Of a stretch of DNA of 64,000 nucleotides, positions 1 to 10,801 are shown piece by piece. The first letter of the stretch is position 1. Every line of letters starts with the position of its first letter. Under the pieces are notes generated by a model, which had not been told where the DNA came from, did no database searches, and saw only the letters and a list, made by a program, of their open reading frames with translations. The translations under genes were made by a program, and so were the position numbers. The DNA is from Neckera pumila (Eukaryota; Streptophyta; Bryopsida; Hypnales; Neckeraceae): positions 27,160,913 through 27,224,912 of the forward strand of contig OZ018410.1 of the NCBI GenBank assembly GCA_963969595.1. The letters run 5' to 3'.

Positions 1-613
1 GACCTATGACCGTGGAATTATATGGAAGGATCTACAGTCCAAATGAACAACAAATGAATATGCTATTATGTAATTTTGTACCAAAAAATTGATCTATGCT
101 TCTATGGGCTTTCATGTAATTTAAAGAATGAAAATGGTCCACCTATTTTATTTTATTTTATTTTATTTTATTTTATTTTTATAACTATGCTTTAAAAATT
201 CTAAAAATATCTTGAACATGTAATACTTAAAATAAACATAGTAGTCATATATTATATACCAAATAACTGTGTTAAACAACTATTTTTCTTGTTGATGCCC
301 TTCTTTTTGGAACTATTTTTGTTAGTTTTATTTATTGATTTAATAAAAGATATTAAAAAAAAATAGATTACATATTTAATTCAATGGTGGTAGATTCATT
401 AAATTCCAAGTTTAAATTTCAGCTTCCTCAAATTTTGTATAGTTCAGTGGTAGAGTGTGATTCAAAGTTCATCATATATTGTTCAATTTAGGCACAAGGT
501 GAAGTTTTATGGCAGCAAATGGGATTGTTGCAATGTTCCTATCTCATGTATAAGCAAATTTAATTTGAAAAAACAAGACAATAGGAATAAAACATCAAAT
601 CATGAAAATAAAC
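1..613. other. AT-rich intergenic DNA with an ATTTT microsatellite
   Basis: This stretch is AT-rich without a credible gene. A pentanucleotide (ATTTT)n run lies at about 143-180. Short open frames here show no protein-like composition. Confidence 0.6.
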
Positions 614-845
614 TTAGATATTGTCTGACTCAGATGCACTGAGTTCAAAATAAGAACATACTCTAGAATCATAAGATCTACAAGGTGATAGAGAAATTAC
701 AGATGAATAAGATGAATCATTTGCATAAGCTAATGCTAAATCTTCAATATAAACAAGGAGCCTACGAGGACTAAGAGAAGGACTTTTAAGAAATCCAAGG
801 TGCTGATAAAAAGGCAAGGTTTGCCTTGGCGATGGATTCATTCAA
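614..845 (-). pseudogene. Exon 9, C-terminal tail
   Basis: After TTTGTAG one frame stays open to a stop at about 614 and ends SASESDNI. The tail is Ser- and Tyr-rich without a recognised domain. The link to exon 8 is by position and splice signal only. Confidence 0.35.
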
Positions 846-952
846 CTACAAACAATAAACCATGTATTAGAAAATGTAGTAACAAATTAAAATACAAGAT
901 ATAGAATTTATAATTGAAGTTGTTGAAAAGGAAAAATTTAAGTAGAACTTAC

Positions 953-1152
953 TTATATAAGTCAAGTAGTGCGACGTCTTCAATTGGAGAGTCATCATCA
1001 ATGTCTATACTATCGCATGTGGTAGTAGAATCAAGATTCTTAGAGTGGTTATAAGTGTTTGCAGAGGCTTCAGTACCTCATCAAAGAGTTTGGCATCACT
1101 TTCTAATGCAAAGATATGGCAATTAGAGGAATGAGCCACTTTAATAGAAGAA
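953..1152 (-). pseudogene. Exon 8, cofactor-binding acidic residue region
   Basis: After ATTCAAG the frame reads SSIKVAHSSNCHIFALESDAKLFDEVLKPL. The HIFALESDAKLF block matches the usual 'hydrophobic strand then E.D' that follows motif I. A frameshift near 1070 is needed to reach an open frame (SIDIDDDSPIEDVALLDLYK) that ends at a GTAAGT donor. Confidence 0.45.
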
Positions 1153-1264
1153 CTTGAATGAAATACAATACAATTATTATGAAACATCAAAATTGAAGAA
1201 TAGTAAAAAGAAAGTCAAACAAAAAATAGAGAAAAAAGTAAGCCAACATTATAGATTACAATAC

Positions 1265-1547
1265 GTGTAGCGGCAGTCATGTCTGCCACAATGCCCCTTA
1301 CAGGACTCAAGCCATGAACAAAAAGCCTCACTAGAACTTCAGACTTTTTCTTTGCGTCTCTCCATGGCTTGCCATCTTTCTCTCTACATAACTGAGTTGA
1401 TGTAGTAATAGAGTTGAAGAGGACGTCGTTTGTGGCTAAATCAACTTTGGGAATAGAGGGATCATTAGTAATCACAAGCTCTTGAGGTTGCCTTGTAATG
1501 GAGGAGGCAAATGATCGAACCAACAATAAACCTTTGAACTTCATAGT
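1265..1547 (-). pseudogene. Exon 7, motif I region of the methyltransferase-like domain
   Basis: After TTTACAG the frame reads MKFKGLLLVRSFASSITRQP and later GKPWRDAKKKSEVLVRLF and SPVRGIVADMTAAT. In beta-class enzymes a Lys/Pro-containing helix followed by G..VxDxxxGxG binds SAM. Here the glycine loop is cut by the exon border and seems damaged (ACACGTATTG at the donor). Confidence 0.5.
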
Positions 1548-1638
1548 CTGTAAATGAAAATCAAATTAAATTCAAAAGTGCCCATAAAATACAATAAAAA
1601 TTGAATCAATGACAAAAATGAAAGCTTAGAACTACTAC

Positions 1639-1993
1639 TTATATTTTTAGTTGGATTTATAGGGTTAGCCAAGTGCAAGCAATTAATAATAGTCCACTCA
1701 TCCTTGATCTTCAACTTATAGTTCTTGAAGAATCTTGCCAATTCTCTCTTCACTGTCAAACTATCATGATAAAATAAAAGAAATGCTCCATCATCATGAT
1801 GAAAATAGGTGAGACAAAATGCCATCATTATGTGAAGGAAACTTGAAATGTTGGCATTCCAATGGGGAATTTGAGATGAAGGATTTGAAACCCGTAGAAT
1901 TGGAAAACCATATGGGTAATCCCCAATGATGAAGTCCACAGCAGGTCTTTTTTGAACTTTGCCATCAAAAAAGAACTCCCTGCCTTCACCAAC
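1639..1993 (-). pseudogene. Exon 6, DPPY-like motif of the methyltransferase-like domain
   Basis: After a TTTGTAG acceptor the frame reads VGEGREFFFDGKVQKRPAVD, then FIIGDYPYGFPILRV, the counterpart of the (D/N)PP(Y/F/W) catalytic motif with Pro to Tyr at the second position. HHDDGAFLLFYHDSLTVKRE follows, as expected for the strand after motif IV. The 3' border (AA/GTAGT) is uncertain because its phase does not fit exon 7. Confidence 0.5.
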
Positions 1994-2152
1994 CTACAAA
2001 GACAAATTTATAGAATGTTAATTCATGATTGAAGATGTTGAAGACACAAAATATTATAAATTAAAAGAGATGGATTTTGTAGAACATGTAAGATTTCATA
2101 ACAATGAAACATGAAATATAAAAAAAAAAATCCATAAAAAGAGTGAACTCAC

Positions 2153-3044
2153 CTTTGATAAAAAAAAGTCACAATCTCATCATATGGTGCGCCAAATGTA
2201 CCATTCTTCTTCTTCTCCTTGATAATTCTAACAAAAGAATCATTTAAGATCAAATCCAAGGATGTATGAAGGGAAGTCAAAGGAGCTAAAGTACCAATTA
2301 TACCTTTAAGCTGGGGAGGAAGCTCAAAAATAGGAGAGGAGGTGCACATTAAAACCACGGGAGTAGAAATAGTCTTTTGCCGCTTTGAAGGAGGGAGGAT
2401 TGCCTCAACATTTGAAGAAGAAGGTCCAGTAACAACAAGGTTTTTAAGACTATCTTCAATTGGCACATCTTCACTAGAATCATCAAGCTGTACCACTTCT
2501 TTCTTTGGCTTAGCCTTTGTCTTCTTTGTCTTCTTGGTTGCATCCTTATCCACCGTTGTAACTACAATTGTACCTTTCAATGTGGGTTCAATGGAATCTC
2601 GAAGGGCAATGTCAAAAGTGGGAGGTCTTTTGAGAGGACAATCTAAATACCACCCACACTTTTCCCAATGCAAGGGATTCCAAGATTTCATGATCCCCTC
2701 TATGAACATGCAATCTTCACTTTCTTTGTTCAAGTAATTTGTAAAGAATGTGGGAGATTTGGAAATGGCTTTAGTAGAAAAAATGACATACTTGAAGTAT
2801 CTGTAAAGCACCCTTTGCATAGCTAGTTTGAAGTTCAGTTGTTTCTCAATCTTATGGTTCTTGTAAATCCCCTTATCCACATCAAATTCATAAAAAAACC
2901 CGCAGCATTCCACAATAGTATGCACATTGACTCTACATAATCAAAGATTGTGGACAAAGAATCCATACTATCTGGAAGATAGTTAATAGACACCTCCAAA
3001 TCAGCCATTGTAGCATCAAATAGCTTTTTTGTCTCAATAGCCAA
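2153..3044 (-). pseudogene. Exon 5 of the methyltransferase-like pseudogene, frameshifted
   Basis: The exon begins after CACAG with LAIETKKLFDATMADLEV. At about 2935 the reading must move to another frame to continue as VHTIVECCGFFYEFDVDKG. Later parts include a Lys-rich stretch (KKTKKTKAKPKKE, NLS-like) followed by VVQLDDSSEDVPIED, a hydrophobic-plus-acidic run that resembles a SUMO-interaction motif. Near the 3' end a T8 run shifts frame relative to exon 6; the donor is AAAG/GTGAGT at 2153. Confidence 0.5.
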
Positions 3045-3141
3045 CTGTGACATACAAAATTTAGATTAAAGGAATGTTATGACTAAATGAAAAGGTTCAA
3101 AGGAAGAATGTAAAAACAGTAAGAAAAAGACAAGTACTCAC

Positions 3142-3552
3142 CTTAGCCCACCATGTAGCTTTATGAAGCCACTCGGGAAAGTCAATATCGTTGAATTTTG
3201 ACTTAGGAAATTTAAGAGCCTCACAAAGAGTAGGAGACTTGTTCCACCTCTCTAGCCATTTGATCTTCATAGAAGTGTCCATTACTGAAATTGCTAACAT
3301 CCAAAGTTTCTCTTGAGTCATCTCTGGACTTTCATCATGAGTTTCATAGTGAAATTTCACTTGCTCCAAGAAGGCAGTCATGTGCTTAGGATCTGCAATA
3401 GAAAGTTGTTTCCTCAATTCAGAATGAGAAGCAATTTTGACCTTGTCAACGGCTTTGGAGACCCATTCTTGAACTGCAATTGGAGTCTAATTTGCTGGAT
3501 ACTTCTCATAAAATTTCCTTTGAGCAACCGCAGTAGACTCTCCCAACTTTTG
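3142..3552 (-). pseudogene. Exon 4 of the methyltransferase-like pseudogene, with a nonsense codon
   Basis: This is 411 nt (137 codons) between a TATGCAG acceptor and an AAG/GTGAGT donor, phase 0 at both ends. The frame reads QKLGESTAVAQRKFYEKYPA, then N and a TAG, then TPIAVQEWVSKAVDKVKI and continues to LHKATWWAK. Only the TAG interrupts it. The segment is rich in Trp, Lys and Glu and was not recognised. Confidence 0.5.
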
Positions 3553-3707
3553 CTGCATAAAATAAATGATGTATAAGAATAAGAGAAATGACAAATGATA
3601 TGCACAATAGAGCAATATGATATTAATTCAAATGAACAACAACAAAAAAAAAAGACATGAAAATTGAAAACAAATATGAAGTGGCCAATAGAACTTTAGA
3701 AATTTAC

Positions 3708-3846
3708 CTGGTATAAGACTCCATTTAGAGTCTCAAGAGTGAGAGTGAACCATGTTCTTTGTTTTGACTTCTGCTTTGCTTCAGTTGCAACAAGATCCTC
3801 TTTGGAGATAAGTCTTTCAAAATATGAGAGTGGTTGGCCAGCAATG
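3708..3846 (-). pseudogene. Exon 3 of the methyltransferase-like pseudogene
   Basis: The acceptor after CAGAG (3847) restores the frame from exon 2 (TG+C) and gives IAGQPLSYFERLISKEDL. The donor is CAG/GTAAAT at 3708. The other possible AG, two bases upstream, would create a TGA at the junction, so the downstream AG was chosen. Confidence 0.5.
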
Positions 3847-4061
3847 CTCTGAATGCAATAAAGCTTGTGAACAAGATTTATGGAAACATGGGATTTTTGG
3901 TTTCTCTTGGACAAACAAGATGTATTGTGTTAAAACTTGAGAAGTGAACATCAAGAAAAAAATGGTAGAATAGTGACAATTGCAATGTTTCAAACCAAAC
4001 AAGCTTTAGTGATTAAGAAGTGAAATGAACCAAAACTTGATAAAGAAAGAAAAGATATTAC

Positions 4062-4662
4062 CAATTTACTTCGTGTAATGCTGCCTTTATAGTTGCAATG
4101 TCTCCATTGACCTCCAAAGTAATACTTTCAACAGCATAATGCCAAATGAAGTCGTCTGCATGATCGCGGTTGATAATAGGCAGCTATGCTTGCAAATGAT
4201 GGTTGTCATCCCACACCATAAACATCTTGCCCAAAAAAACTTTGAGATCTTTATCATTCTCCAATTCTTTCTCAAATGCAGCATTTGCTTGCACCCAATT
4301 GACACTCCATGATATAACAATATCACTCGTGACATCTACCATCTTTCCCTCATTATCCTCCAAGGCCACATAAAACCCTCCATTTTCCTCCATGTAACTG
4401 CAAGTAACAAAATGTGCAGCGAGGTTCATAACGTCATTCTTCAAAAAGGGCCTCACAACTGGCAAAGAAATCATATGACACAAAGGAATGTTTGGTTTTG
4501 ACTTTGCCCTTGGTTGATACCTCAACCGCTCAAGAAGAAAAGATGTGTTGACGGTCTCCTTCTTCAAAAACCCATGCAATTGTAACTCCAATTGATCTTC
4601 AGAAAGAGGCTGATGTAGAACATCTAATCCCCGTGCTTTTGGATCTCCTTGTGTCAAGATCT
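4062..4662 (-). pseudogene. Exon 2 of the methyltransferase-like pseudogene, with a nonsense codon
   Basis: The exon opens EILTQGDPKARGLD and runs about 200 codons, ending with a GTAATA donor. A TAG at 4184-4186 interrupts it after HHLQA, yet the same frame resumes with LPIINRDHADDFIWHYAV and stays open to the donor. A simple C-to-T change (CAG to TAG) would account for the stop. No domain was recognised in this part. Confidence 0.5.
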
Positions 4663-5583
4663 CTGCAATGACGTGAAAAGAAAGATTAATATATAATTTG
4701 ACATAACATTCAATCAAATCCTAATATATATAGCAAGCAAATTTATGTCTCCAAAAGGGCTGCCGTGAACAGCGGGGGTATAGGATGGTGGAAAATTTCA
4801 GCATAGGATTTTAATTCTAGTATGTAGAGGCAAAAATTCTATATTCAGAGAAAAGGCTGCCGTTATTGGCGGGGATGTAGGATGGTGGAAAATTTCAGCA
4901 ATGAATCTAATTTCTAATGCGCACAAAATGAAATTCTATGTCCCCAAAAGGGCTGCCGTTAATGGCGGAGGTGTAGGATGGTGAGAAATTTTAGCAATGA
5001 CTCTAAATTCTAATGCATACAAAATGAAATTCTATGTCCCGAAAAGGGCTGCCATTAACGGCAAGGGTGTAGAATGGTGGAAAATTTCAACAATGAATCC
5101 AAATTCTAATGCGTACAAAATGAAATTCTATGTCCTAAAAAGGGCTGCTGTTAATGGTGGGGGTGTAGGATGGTGGAAAATTTTAGCAATGAATCTAAAT
5201 TCTAATGTGCACAAAATGAAATTATGTGTCCCGAAAAGGGCTGACGTTAACGGCGGAGGTGCAAGATGGTGAAAAATTTCAGCAATGAATCCAAATTCTA
5301 ATGCGCACACGCATAATGAAATTTTATATCCCAAAAAGGGTTGCCGTTAACGGCTGGTGTGCAAAAAGGTGAAAAATTCCAGTGTATGACCTAATTTCTA
5401 ATGCGTAGAGAAAGCAAGTTTGACTTTTAGAAAGGGCTGCTGTTAACGGCAAGGGTCTAAGGAAGGCAAAAGAAACTGCAACGTTAGACTAAATCTTAGC
5501 ATACGCTACCCTAAATCAAAACCCCAAAAAGCACAGCCGTTAACGGCAGGGGTTTGGGAAGGCCAAAAAAAAGAGCCGCATAC
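4663..5583 (-). other. Intron 1 of the methyltransferase-like pseudogene
   Basis: A GTATGC donor and a TTGCAG acceptor bracket 921 bp. Most of the intron is a tandem repeat with a 96-bp period (listed separately), which leaves little other sequence near either splice site. Confidence 0.5.
4740..5560. repeat. 96-bp tandem repeat array inside intron 1
   Basis: About eight diverged units carry the recurring blocks AAAATGAAATTCTATGTCCC, AAAGGGCTGCCGTTAA and GGATGGTGGAAAATTTCAGC. The block AAATTCTATG recurs at 4931, 5027, 5123 and (variant) 5219, which is exactly 96 bp apart. Later units towards 5560 are more degenerate and longer. Because 96 is a multiple of 3, the plus strand keeps a long open frame (4997-5272) that repeats a 32-residue unit. 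I take that as a by-product of the period. Confidence 0.85.
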
Positions 5584-5737
5584 CTGGATTTCCTTCACTC
5601 CTTGCACTTATCTTGTCATTTTTTCCTTGCCCATCTTGCCACAAGGATTCCACCGCAGCCTCCGCTGCAACCTCCGCCTCTTCCATGGAGATAGCTTCTT
5701 CTCCCTCCTCCGTTGGTTGTTGCCTTGGCGCCTTCAA
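5584..5737 (-). pseudogene. Exon 1 of the methyltransferase-like pseudogene
   Basis: The exon encodes 51 residues plus one base, rich in Glu and Ala (EEAEVAAEAAVES), and starts with MKAPRQQP. It ends CCAG with a GTATGC donor. Joining its last G to AG at 4662 gives a GAG codon in frame with exon 2, which supports both borders. An overlapping frame with an ATG at 5807 has no matching continuation. Confidence 0.5.
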
Positions 5738-6179
5738 AGACGACGTTCAAAGACAACACAAGAGTTAGGATGAAACCAATCTCACAAAAAAACAAAAACA
5801 AAAACAAGGAAGAAATTGGTAGATATAGGTAAAGGGAATCTTCTAAATAACTTCTTCAACTTTTTAGATTTCAGGCCAAATTTTTTTATACCCATAGATT
5901 ATATGCGTCAAATTTACTCCAATTTTTTTCAGAATTTTTGGACACTTGAGCGAATTTACAAAAATCAACAAAAATTGCTGAAAATAAAAGTGCTGGATTT
6001 CGCCTAAAAATCTTTGAAAACTGAACATTTTAGGAAAGATTCCAAGATGCTGAATTAGTTTTTAGGCCATAAAATACTCAATATGTGTCCATTTTTTATG
6101 TGCTATACACATTTGGAGTTGGGCTTTTGACAAGCACAAAATGATGCAAAGTTGCAAAATATGCCTCTAAGAAAAAATT
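5738..6179. other. Intergenic, possible upstream region of the minus-strand pseudogene
   Basis: AT-rich DNA follows the start of exon 1. I see no clear TATA box at a convincing distance and no repeat. Confidence 0.4.
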
Positions 6180-6488
6180 TCACATCCATTCAAACTCAAT
6201 ATCACTTATCATTGTATTTGTGCTTTGTAGCTCTTGCTCCAACTCCATTGTTGGTGTTGTTTGTTGTTGTTCTTCTTCCTCCTCCTCTTTGTTAATGTCT
6301 TGATCCCAATCACTACAACCTGAGGCAATATCTGGTTGAGCTTCGCAAAAGATGGGTTGAACTTCCACGATATCCTCCCCAATTGCTTCACGTGAAACAA
6401 TACCTTCATACGTCAAATTCCTTGTTGTGCCAGAGAAATCAACTACATTAATTTGAGACAACCGTCTAATCATTCTAGCCCTTAACAA
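6180..6488 (-). CDS. Unrecognised acidic 102-residue ORF
   Basis: The ORF starts MLRARMIRRLSQINVVDFSG and contains a Glu run followed by QQQ (NKEEEEEEQQQ) before ending DIEFEWM. It is uninterrupted and has a mixed composition unlike neighbouring chance ORFs, but the Glu/Gln runs come from GAA/CAA microsatellite-like DNA. It may be a fragment of the adjacent minus-strand element rather than a gene. Confidence 0.25.
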   Translation of the reverse strand: MLRARMIRRLSQINVVDFSGTTRNLTYEGIVSREAIGEDIVEVQPIFCEAQPDIASGCSDWDQDINKEEEEEEQQQTTPTMELEQELQSTNTMISDIEFEWM

Positions 6489-7197
6489 TTGCCTTTTACT
6501 TGAATAACAAGTATCTTTACATCTGAAATAATAAACTAGTAGGGCCTTACAATATCAACATCCTCCAATCCTCCATACTACATCACACACTCTTTGCAAC
6601 ACACATTTTTACATACCACTTCATTCCACTCTACAACCTTTTATATTCTATGAAACGCCAACAACTCCTCTTTACAAAATTGGAGTTCAATTTTATTAGT
6701 AAGTGAGGGCTTAATATGTCTGTTATTCATAGTCATCAAAGAAAAATTCTTTACCTATCTAATAATGTACAATTATAATTGCAAGAATGTCAGGGATAAT
6801 GCAATATAATGCATTATAATCTATCGTCTCCTGTCAGTGCCAATTCTAATACTACTAACATTGTCTAATACAAATTGATACGTCCTTAGTATTATAATCC
6901 ATTTATTATTTTTGATTTACTAATTGATATTATGTAGTACGCCGCCTTACCCAACTTCATTTCAAACGTTCTTAATATACCCTTTTTTGAAGGAAATCCT
7001 TATATGATACGTAATAATAAGCATTGATATCATCAATTCAATTTCAAATTATACGGCATCCGTGATGTATGTCCATTTGTTTCAAACAACCCTGGAGGCT
7101 TTAATTCTTCTCTATATTCACACCCCTTGCACTTGTAAAGATCATTGTTTGCTTCCTAATGTTGCTACTTGTCTGCAACTTTATGTAACACTTTTGT
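6489..7197. other. AT-rich DNA without a recognised gene
   Basis: No gene, tandem repeat or terminal inverted repeat was identified. It separates two decayed coding regions that point away from each other. Confidence 0.5.
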
Positions 7198-10100
7198 ATG
7201 GCTACTATTGCTGCAAGGGGTCATGAGGTCCCGTTTGTTTTACCATTAGATAGTCAAGGTTTTGTATATGTGCCTGCCCATCTCTTTCATATCCGCTTTG
7301 GATTCTCCCCTTCTTCTATTGTCATAGAAGAAGAAGTCCAAGGTGACTGCGGCGTTGTTAAGGAATCAATCTCAGTTGCAATCAAGATGTAGTAATCAAA
7401 AAAGGTTCTACTAGCTTCTTTCTGCAGGGCACTTTAGAGTTTACGGTCTCTCATCCGAGCTCTTGCTAACTTCAACTGAAATTTTAACACCACTTTTTGA
7501 TAATTCCAATGTTGAACGCCCACAAGTTCGTCCAGTCAAAGTGGAATCTCTAGCTAGTGGATGTTCTGAGAATACAATTATATTCAATGTCAACAATGTC
7601 AAACGCGAGTCTACAGAACCAGTCATAGAATTATCCAGTGATTGTGAAGGCGAGACACCAATTCAAGTCTGTCAACTTTCTTCTTCAAATGTTGCTTTGC
7701 CACCCACTGTGGAGTCATCCGTTCCTATTGCCTTTCGATCTTCCTTTAGTAGTCATGCATCATCCGGATTTTCTCGTCCTCCTCTTCCTCCCAATCATCG
7801 TGATTCCCTAAGTGTATTGCAATGTCCACGCAAATTGTCTTCTATGCCCGGATCACGGAATGAACTTGTCCAAATTGATTTTAATGCCATTGAATATCAA
7901 GATGTCCAGTTTCTCCCAACTAGATTTGATGGCGACGTTCTCTTTGAGCTACCACTATGTCGTGGATCCACATGTGGGTCTGGGGGCATGAAAAGCGTGG
8001 ATAAACGGTATGATGGTCATGCATGGAGTCGCACCATGACTTTTAGCATCCCTAATGACTTAGGTTTAAAGTTCAGAAAGTCACATTAATTTGGGCATTT
8101 GATTTTTGAGAATCTGAGATGCGACTAGCGCACACGAGCTTCAAAAAGTAACGAAACTGAGTGGATTGGGACCACCAAACATCCTTATAACGTAGGCCAG
8201 ATTCCCCCACTAGAGTCTACTGTGCTTTGTAAAGTTTGTAGACAATCTCCTACTTGCTTCAGTCTATGTAACTCGCGGATTTATTATGTACAAAGAACTG
8301 CAAATTTGTCACATGCAATGATCCATTTGGGTGTTCATTCACATCCAATTGCTGATGGCTAGTGTAAAGAGTCTCTCAAAGCAATCTTTGGATTGATCGC
8401 TTACGAATTGGCAAGAACTCCAACCGCTAAAGCTTCTGCCATTACCATGGCGGCAAGCAAGGAGTTCCTTGATATGTTCCTTATTCACAATAGACCCGGA
8501 CCAAAGGAGATGCTCCATGGTGATGCATTAGAGAATGTCATAGATAAGTTTCAACTCCTTAGCTCGCCTGATGTGAGGAATATGATATCTTCTTTTCGGA
8601 GCAACAACAAGGGTGGTGGTGAGATTGATTGGATTTATGACATGAAGGAACGTGCCAAAATGGAGTATATCCATGATGGTGTATTTCTGGGACAAGGGCA
8701 AGAGAAGGTCTATTTGTTCAAGATGCTTGTGGATGGACCTAGAAATGGTGTTGATCTCGTACGACAGATACAACCAAAGGTGACCTTGAGAACTGTTTTA
8801 TTATGTTTGATCATGTGAAGAGGGTGAAATCATGGACAACTATTGCTTGTCACGTCTATGACTCTACTTACTGCAAAGTCATGACAATTGCCGTCTGTAA
8901 CATGCAGACTGAAGGCACCGAAGATCGGATCATTTTTGGCGTTGTTTGAATAAGGTCATGGCAAAATATGGAATCCAACCTTCAAGGGATTCATGTGCGA
9001 TAGTGCTCAAGCCAATTTCAATGCAGTTTGCATTATATATGGGTCGGGGGATCCATCCCTTCCAATGGTGGACCGTGAAAGGACTTGCTTATTTTACTGG
9101 GCAACAAGCATGCACAAGCATACAGAGAAGCTAATCGCCAAAGAGTTCCAGAACCAACATATTCGATTGTGCAGGCAATACAAAGATGCAACATCAATGT
9201 CCGAGGCAGACAAGATGTATCTAGAAATTAGAGCATGGTGGTACTCCTCCGGAGCTGCATCAGAATTGGCAATTCGTGAACTCAAGGATTGGCTGGCATT
9301 TTGGCACTTTCGATATCGTCAGTGGGGTGGATTCATGGAAACGATATGATCTTCACACTTTTTTTTTTTTTTCAATTCTTATCCTAAATTTCAAACCGTT
9401 TGAATAATGACTTCATCATCATCTTTGCAGAAATTGACAACTGAGGAACTAGCAAACATCCCAACTTGCAACCTCGCAGAAATAGTGAATGCAAGCTTCT
9501 GGCAAGCGCGGGTCCGATTTGTTCGTTGCCACCTATGATGATTGGGTTCAAGCTTTTATGCAAATGATGAATTATAGGGCTTATCTTTGCGGGGTCCCTT
9601 CAGGAAAAGGCACCTCTAAAGAAGATTTGAAACTGAAGAAAGCTATGGCATCTGGAGATGGAAAGAAAATTGCAGACGCTCCAAATGAGATGCCTGGAGC
9701 GGAAGACATCTGCACCCGAATTCCGCATTTGGAAGGAGAAGAGGTATTCAGGTCCAGCAAAAGAAAATTAGATCTTCCAGTTGGTTCTAAAGGTGATTCT
9801 CATCGTCTTGACAAGGTGAACTTTTCCCATCCTCAAGTTCAAACTAGATTAGCCATTGCTAGTGTGCAAATTGGGGTTGAAATTGAGGAATTTAACATAG
9901 TCATGCCCATACCCGTTCTATAGTGGAAACAGATTGTAATACATCGGAGTGGCACATTGCAAGAATTTCACACAAGTCAAGGAAACAGTGTCATGCCATT
10001 CAAACGTACACACAAGCCAAATGCAAGCTACTGATTGTTAGACATGGTAAACCCACTGCTATTTCTACTTACAAAGGACAAAAGCGGGAATATAAGGGCA

Positions 10101-10801
10101 CGGCTGTTCAGACCGAGGATTTTTGGTTTTGTACAGACCAAATTGCACAATGTGTCATTAGACCTAAGCGTTCCCATTTTCCTACGCGACATGATGTCCC
10201 CAATGTCTGGCCTATTCTTATTGGTACCAATCTTACTCGTACTGAAATCATAGAGTTGGAAGAAGCTGGATTTCACCTGCAGTCTAGCGTGCCAATGTCA
10301 CCTCGACGCCTATTCACCTCATCTACGGTATTTGAGCCTATGTTGTGGACTCATCCTCGACCAGTCCATGCTGAAAGAATCCCTTCTATTTGAAATGGCA
10401 AGTAAGTTCGACGAAGTAGTAAGGCGCCTACTAAAAGTCATCGCAGTCAATGGGAAAGTGCAAGGAATGTTACTGCAAGTATTACTGGTGTAAACTTCCT
10501 TCCTTATCTTGGACTTGGTGCTATTATTATGCTTTCTTCTGCGACTGAACCTAACCAAAAGGTTTACAACATCACACTTTGCAATTTTCCATCTTGTACT
10601 TGTTCCCATTATGGAAGTATAAATGGGATGTCTATTGGAAAGCGTGGCATATACGTAAACTGCAAACATCTTTATTATGTCTTTCGTTATTTGTGCAAAT
10701 TAGATTATAAGACAGATTTGTTTATACACGCTCCTATCCTTAGTTTGGATGAAGTTAAACAAGTGCTTGTTACGGTCGGAATCATCAAGACATACGAGTG
10801 A
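7198..10801 (+). pseudogene. Decayed Mutator-like (MULE) transposase with SWIM zinc finger
   Basis: Parts in order: an N-terminal exon from an ATG at 7198; a low-complexity Ser/Pro region (about 7430-8080) with VIELSSDCEGE, a SUMO-interaction-like motif; a Cys/His cluster ending HLGVHSHPI (about 8210-8360), like the WRKY-GCM1-type fingers of this class; the catalytic core, with FDHVKRVKSW (about 8800), MCDSAQANFNAV (about 8990) and a long helical stretch to HFRYRQWGGFM; and a SWIM finger in which CTC and CKH give C-x-C...C-x-H (about 10600-10680). MULE transposases cut and paste DNA with a DDE core. In-frame stops occur at 8087, near 8126, near 8360, at 10391 and soon after, with frameshifts near 8779, 8936, 8985 and 9495. 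The frame is otherwise kept for long stretches (7463 to 8818 and 9923 to 10801 are each one frame), so the copy is old but not shredded. Terminal inverted repeats were not found. Confidence 0.8.
9350..9430 (+). other. Intron in the MULE gene with a damaged donor site
   Basis: The coding frame ends GGFMETI and an intron-like T-rich stretch runs to a clear CTTTGCAG acceptor before KLTTEELANIPTCNL. At the 5' side the expected GTATG reads ATATG, so the donor seems to have lost its G by a G-to-A change. Confidence 0.45.

Larger units (their letters stand above)
614..5737 (-). pseudogene. Decayed multi-exon gene with a beta-class amino-methyltransferase-like domain
   Basis: Nine exons can be followed on the minus strand from an ATG at 5735-5737 to a stop at about 614. 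The N-terminal half is unrecognised. The C-terminal half has the motif order of beta-class SAM-dependent amino-methyltransferases: FIIGDYPYG (a DPPY-like motif IV with one P replaced) at about 1905-1935, a DDGAFLLF strand, a KPWRDAKKKSEVL segment before GIVADMTAAT (motif I-like) at about 1268-1375, and HIFALESDAKLF (the strand ending in the acidic cofactor-binding residue) at about 1080-1115. This order (IV first, I and its acidic partner last) is known for DNA N6-adenine and N4-cytosine enzymes. Most intron borders are canonical and keep frame. Two in-frame TAG codons (4184-4186 and in exon 4 near 3487) and frameshifts near 2935, in a T8 run near 2167, and near 1070 break it. Substrate and activity are unknown; the methyltransferase assignment is inferred from motifs only. 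Confidence 0.6.

Noticed and set aside
4997..5272. Open frame of 91 codons with a repeated 32-residue unit on the plus strand
   Set aside because: It arises because the 96-bp tandem period is a multiple of three; the array sits in an intron of a minus-strand gene.
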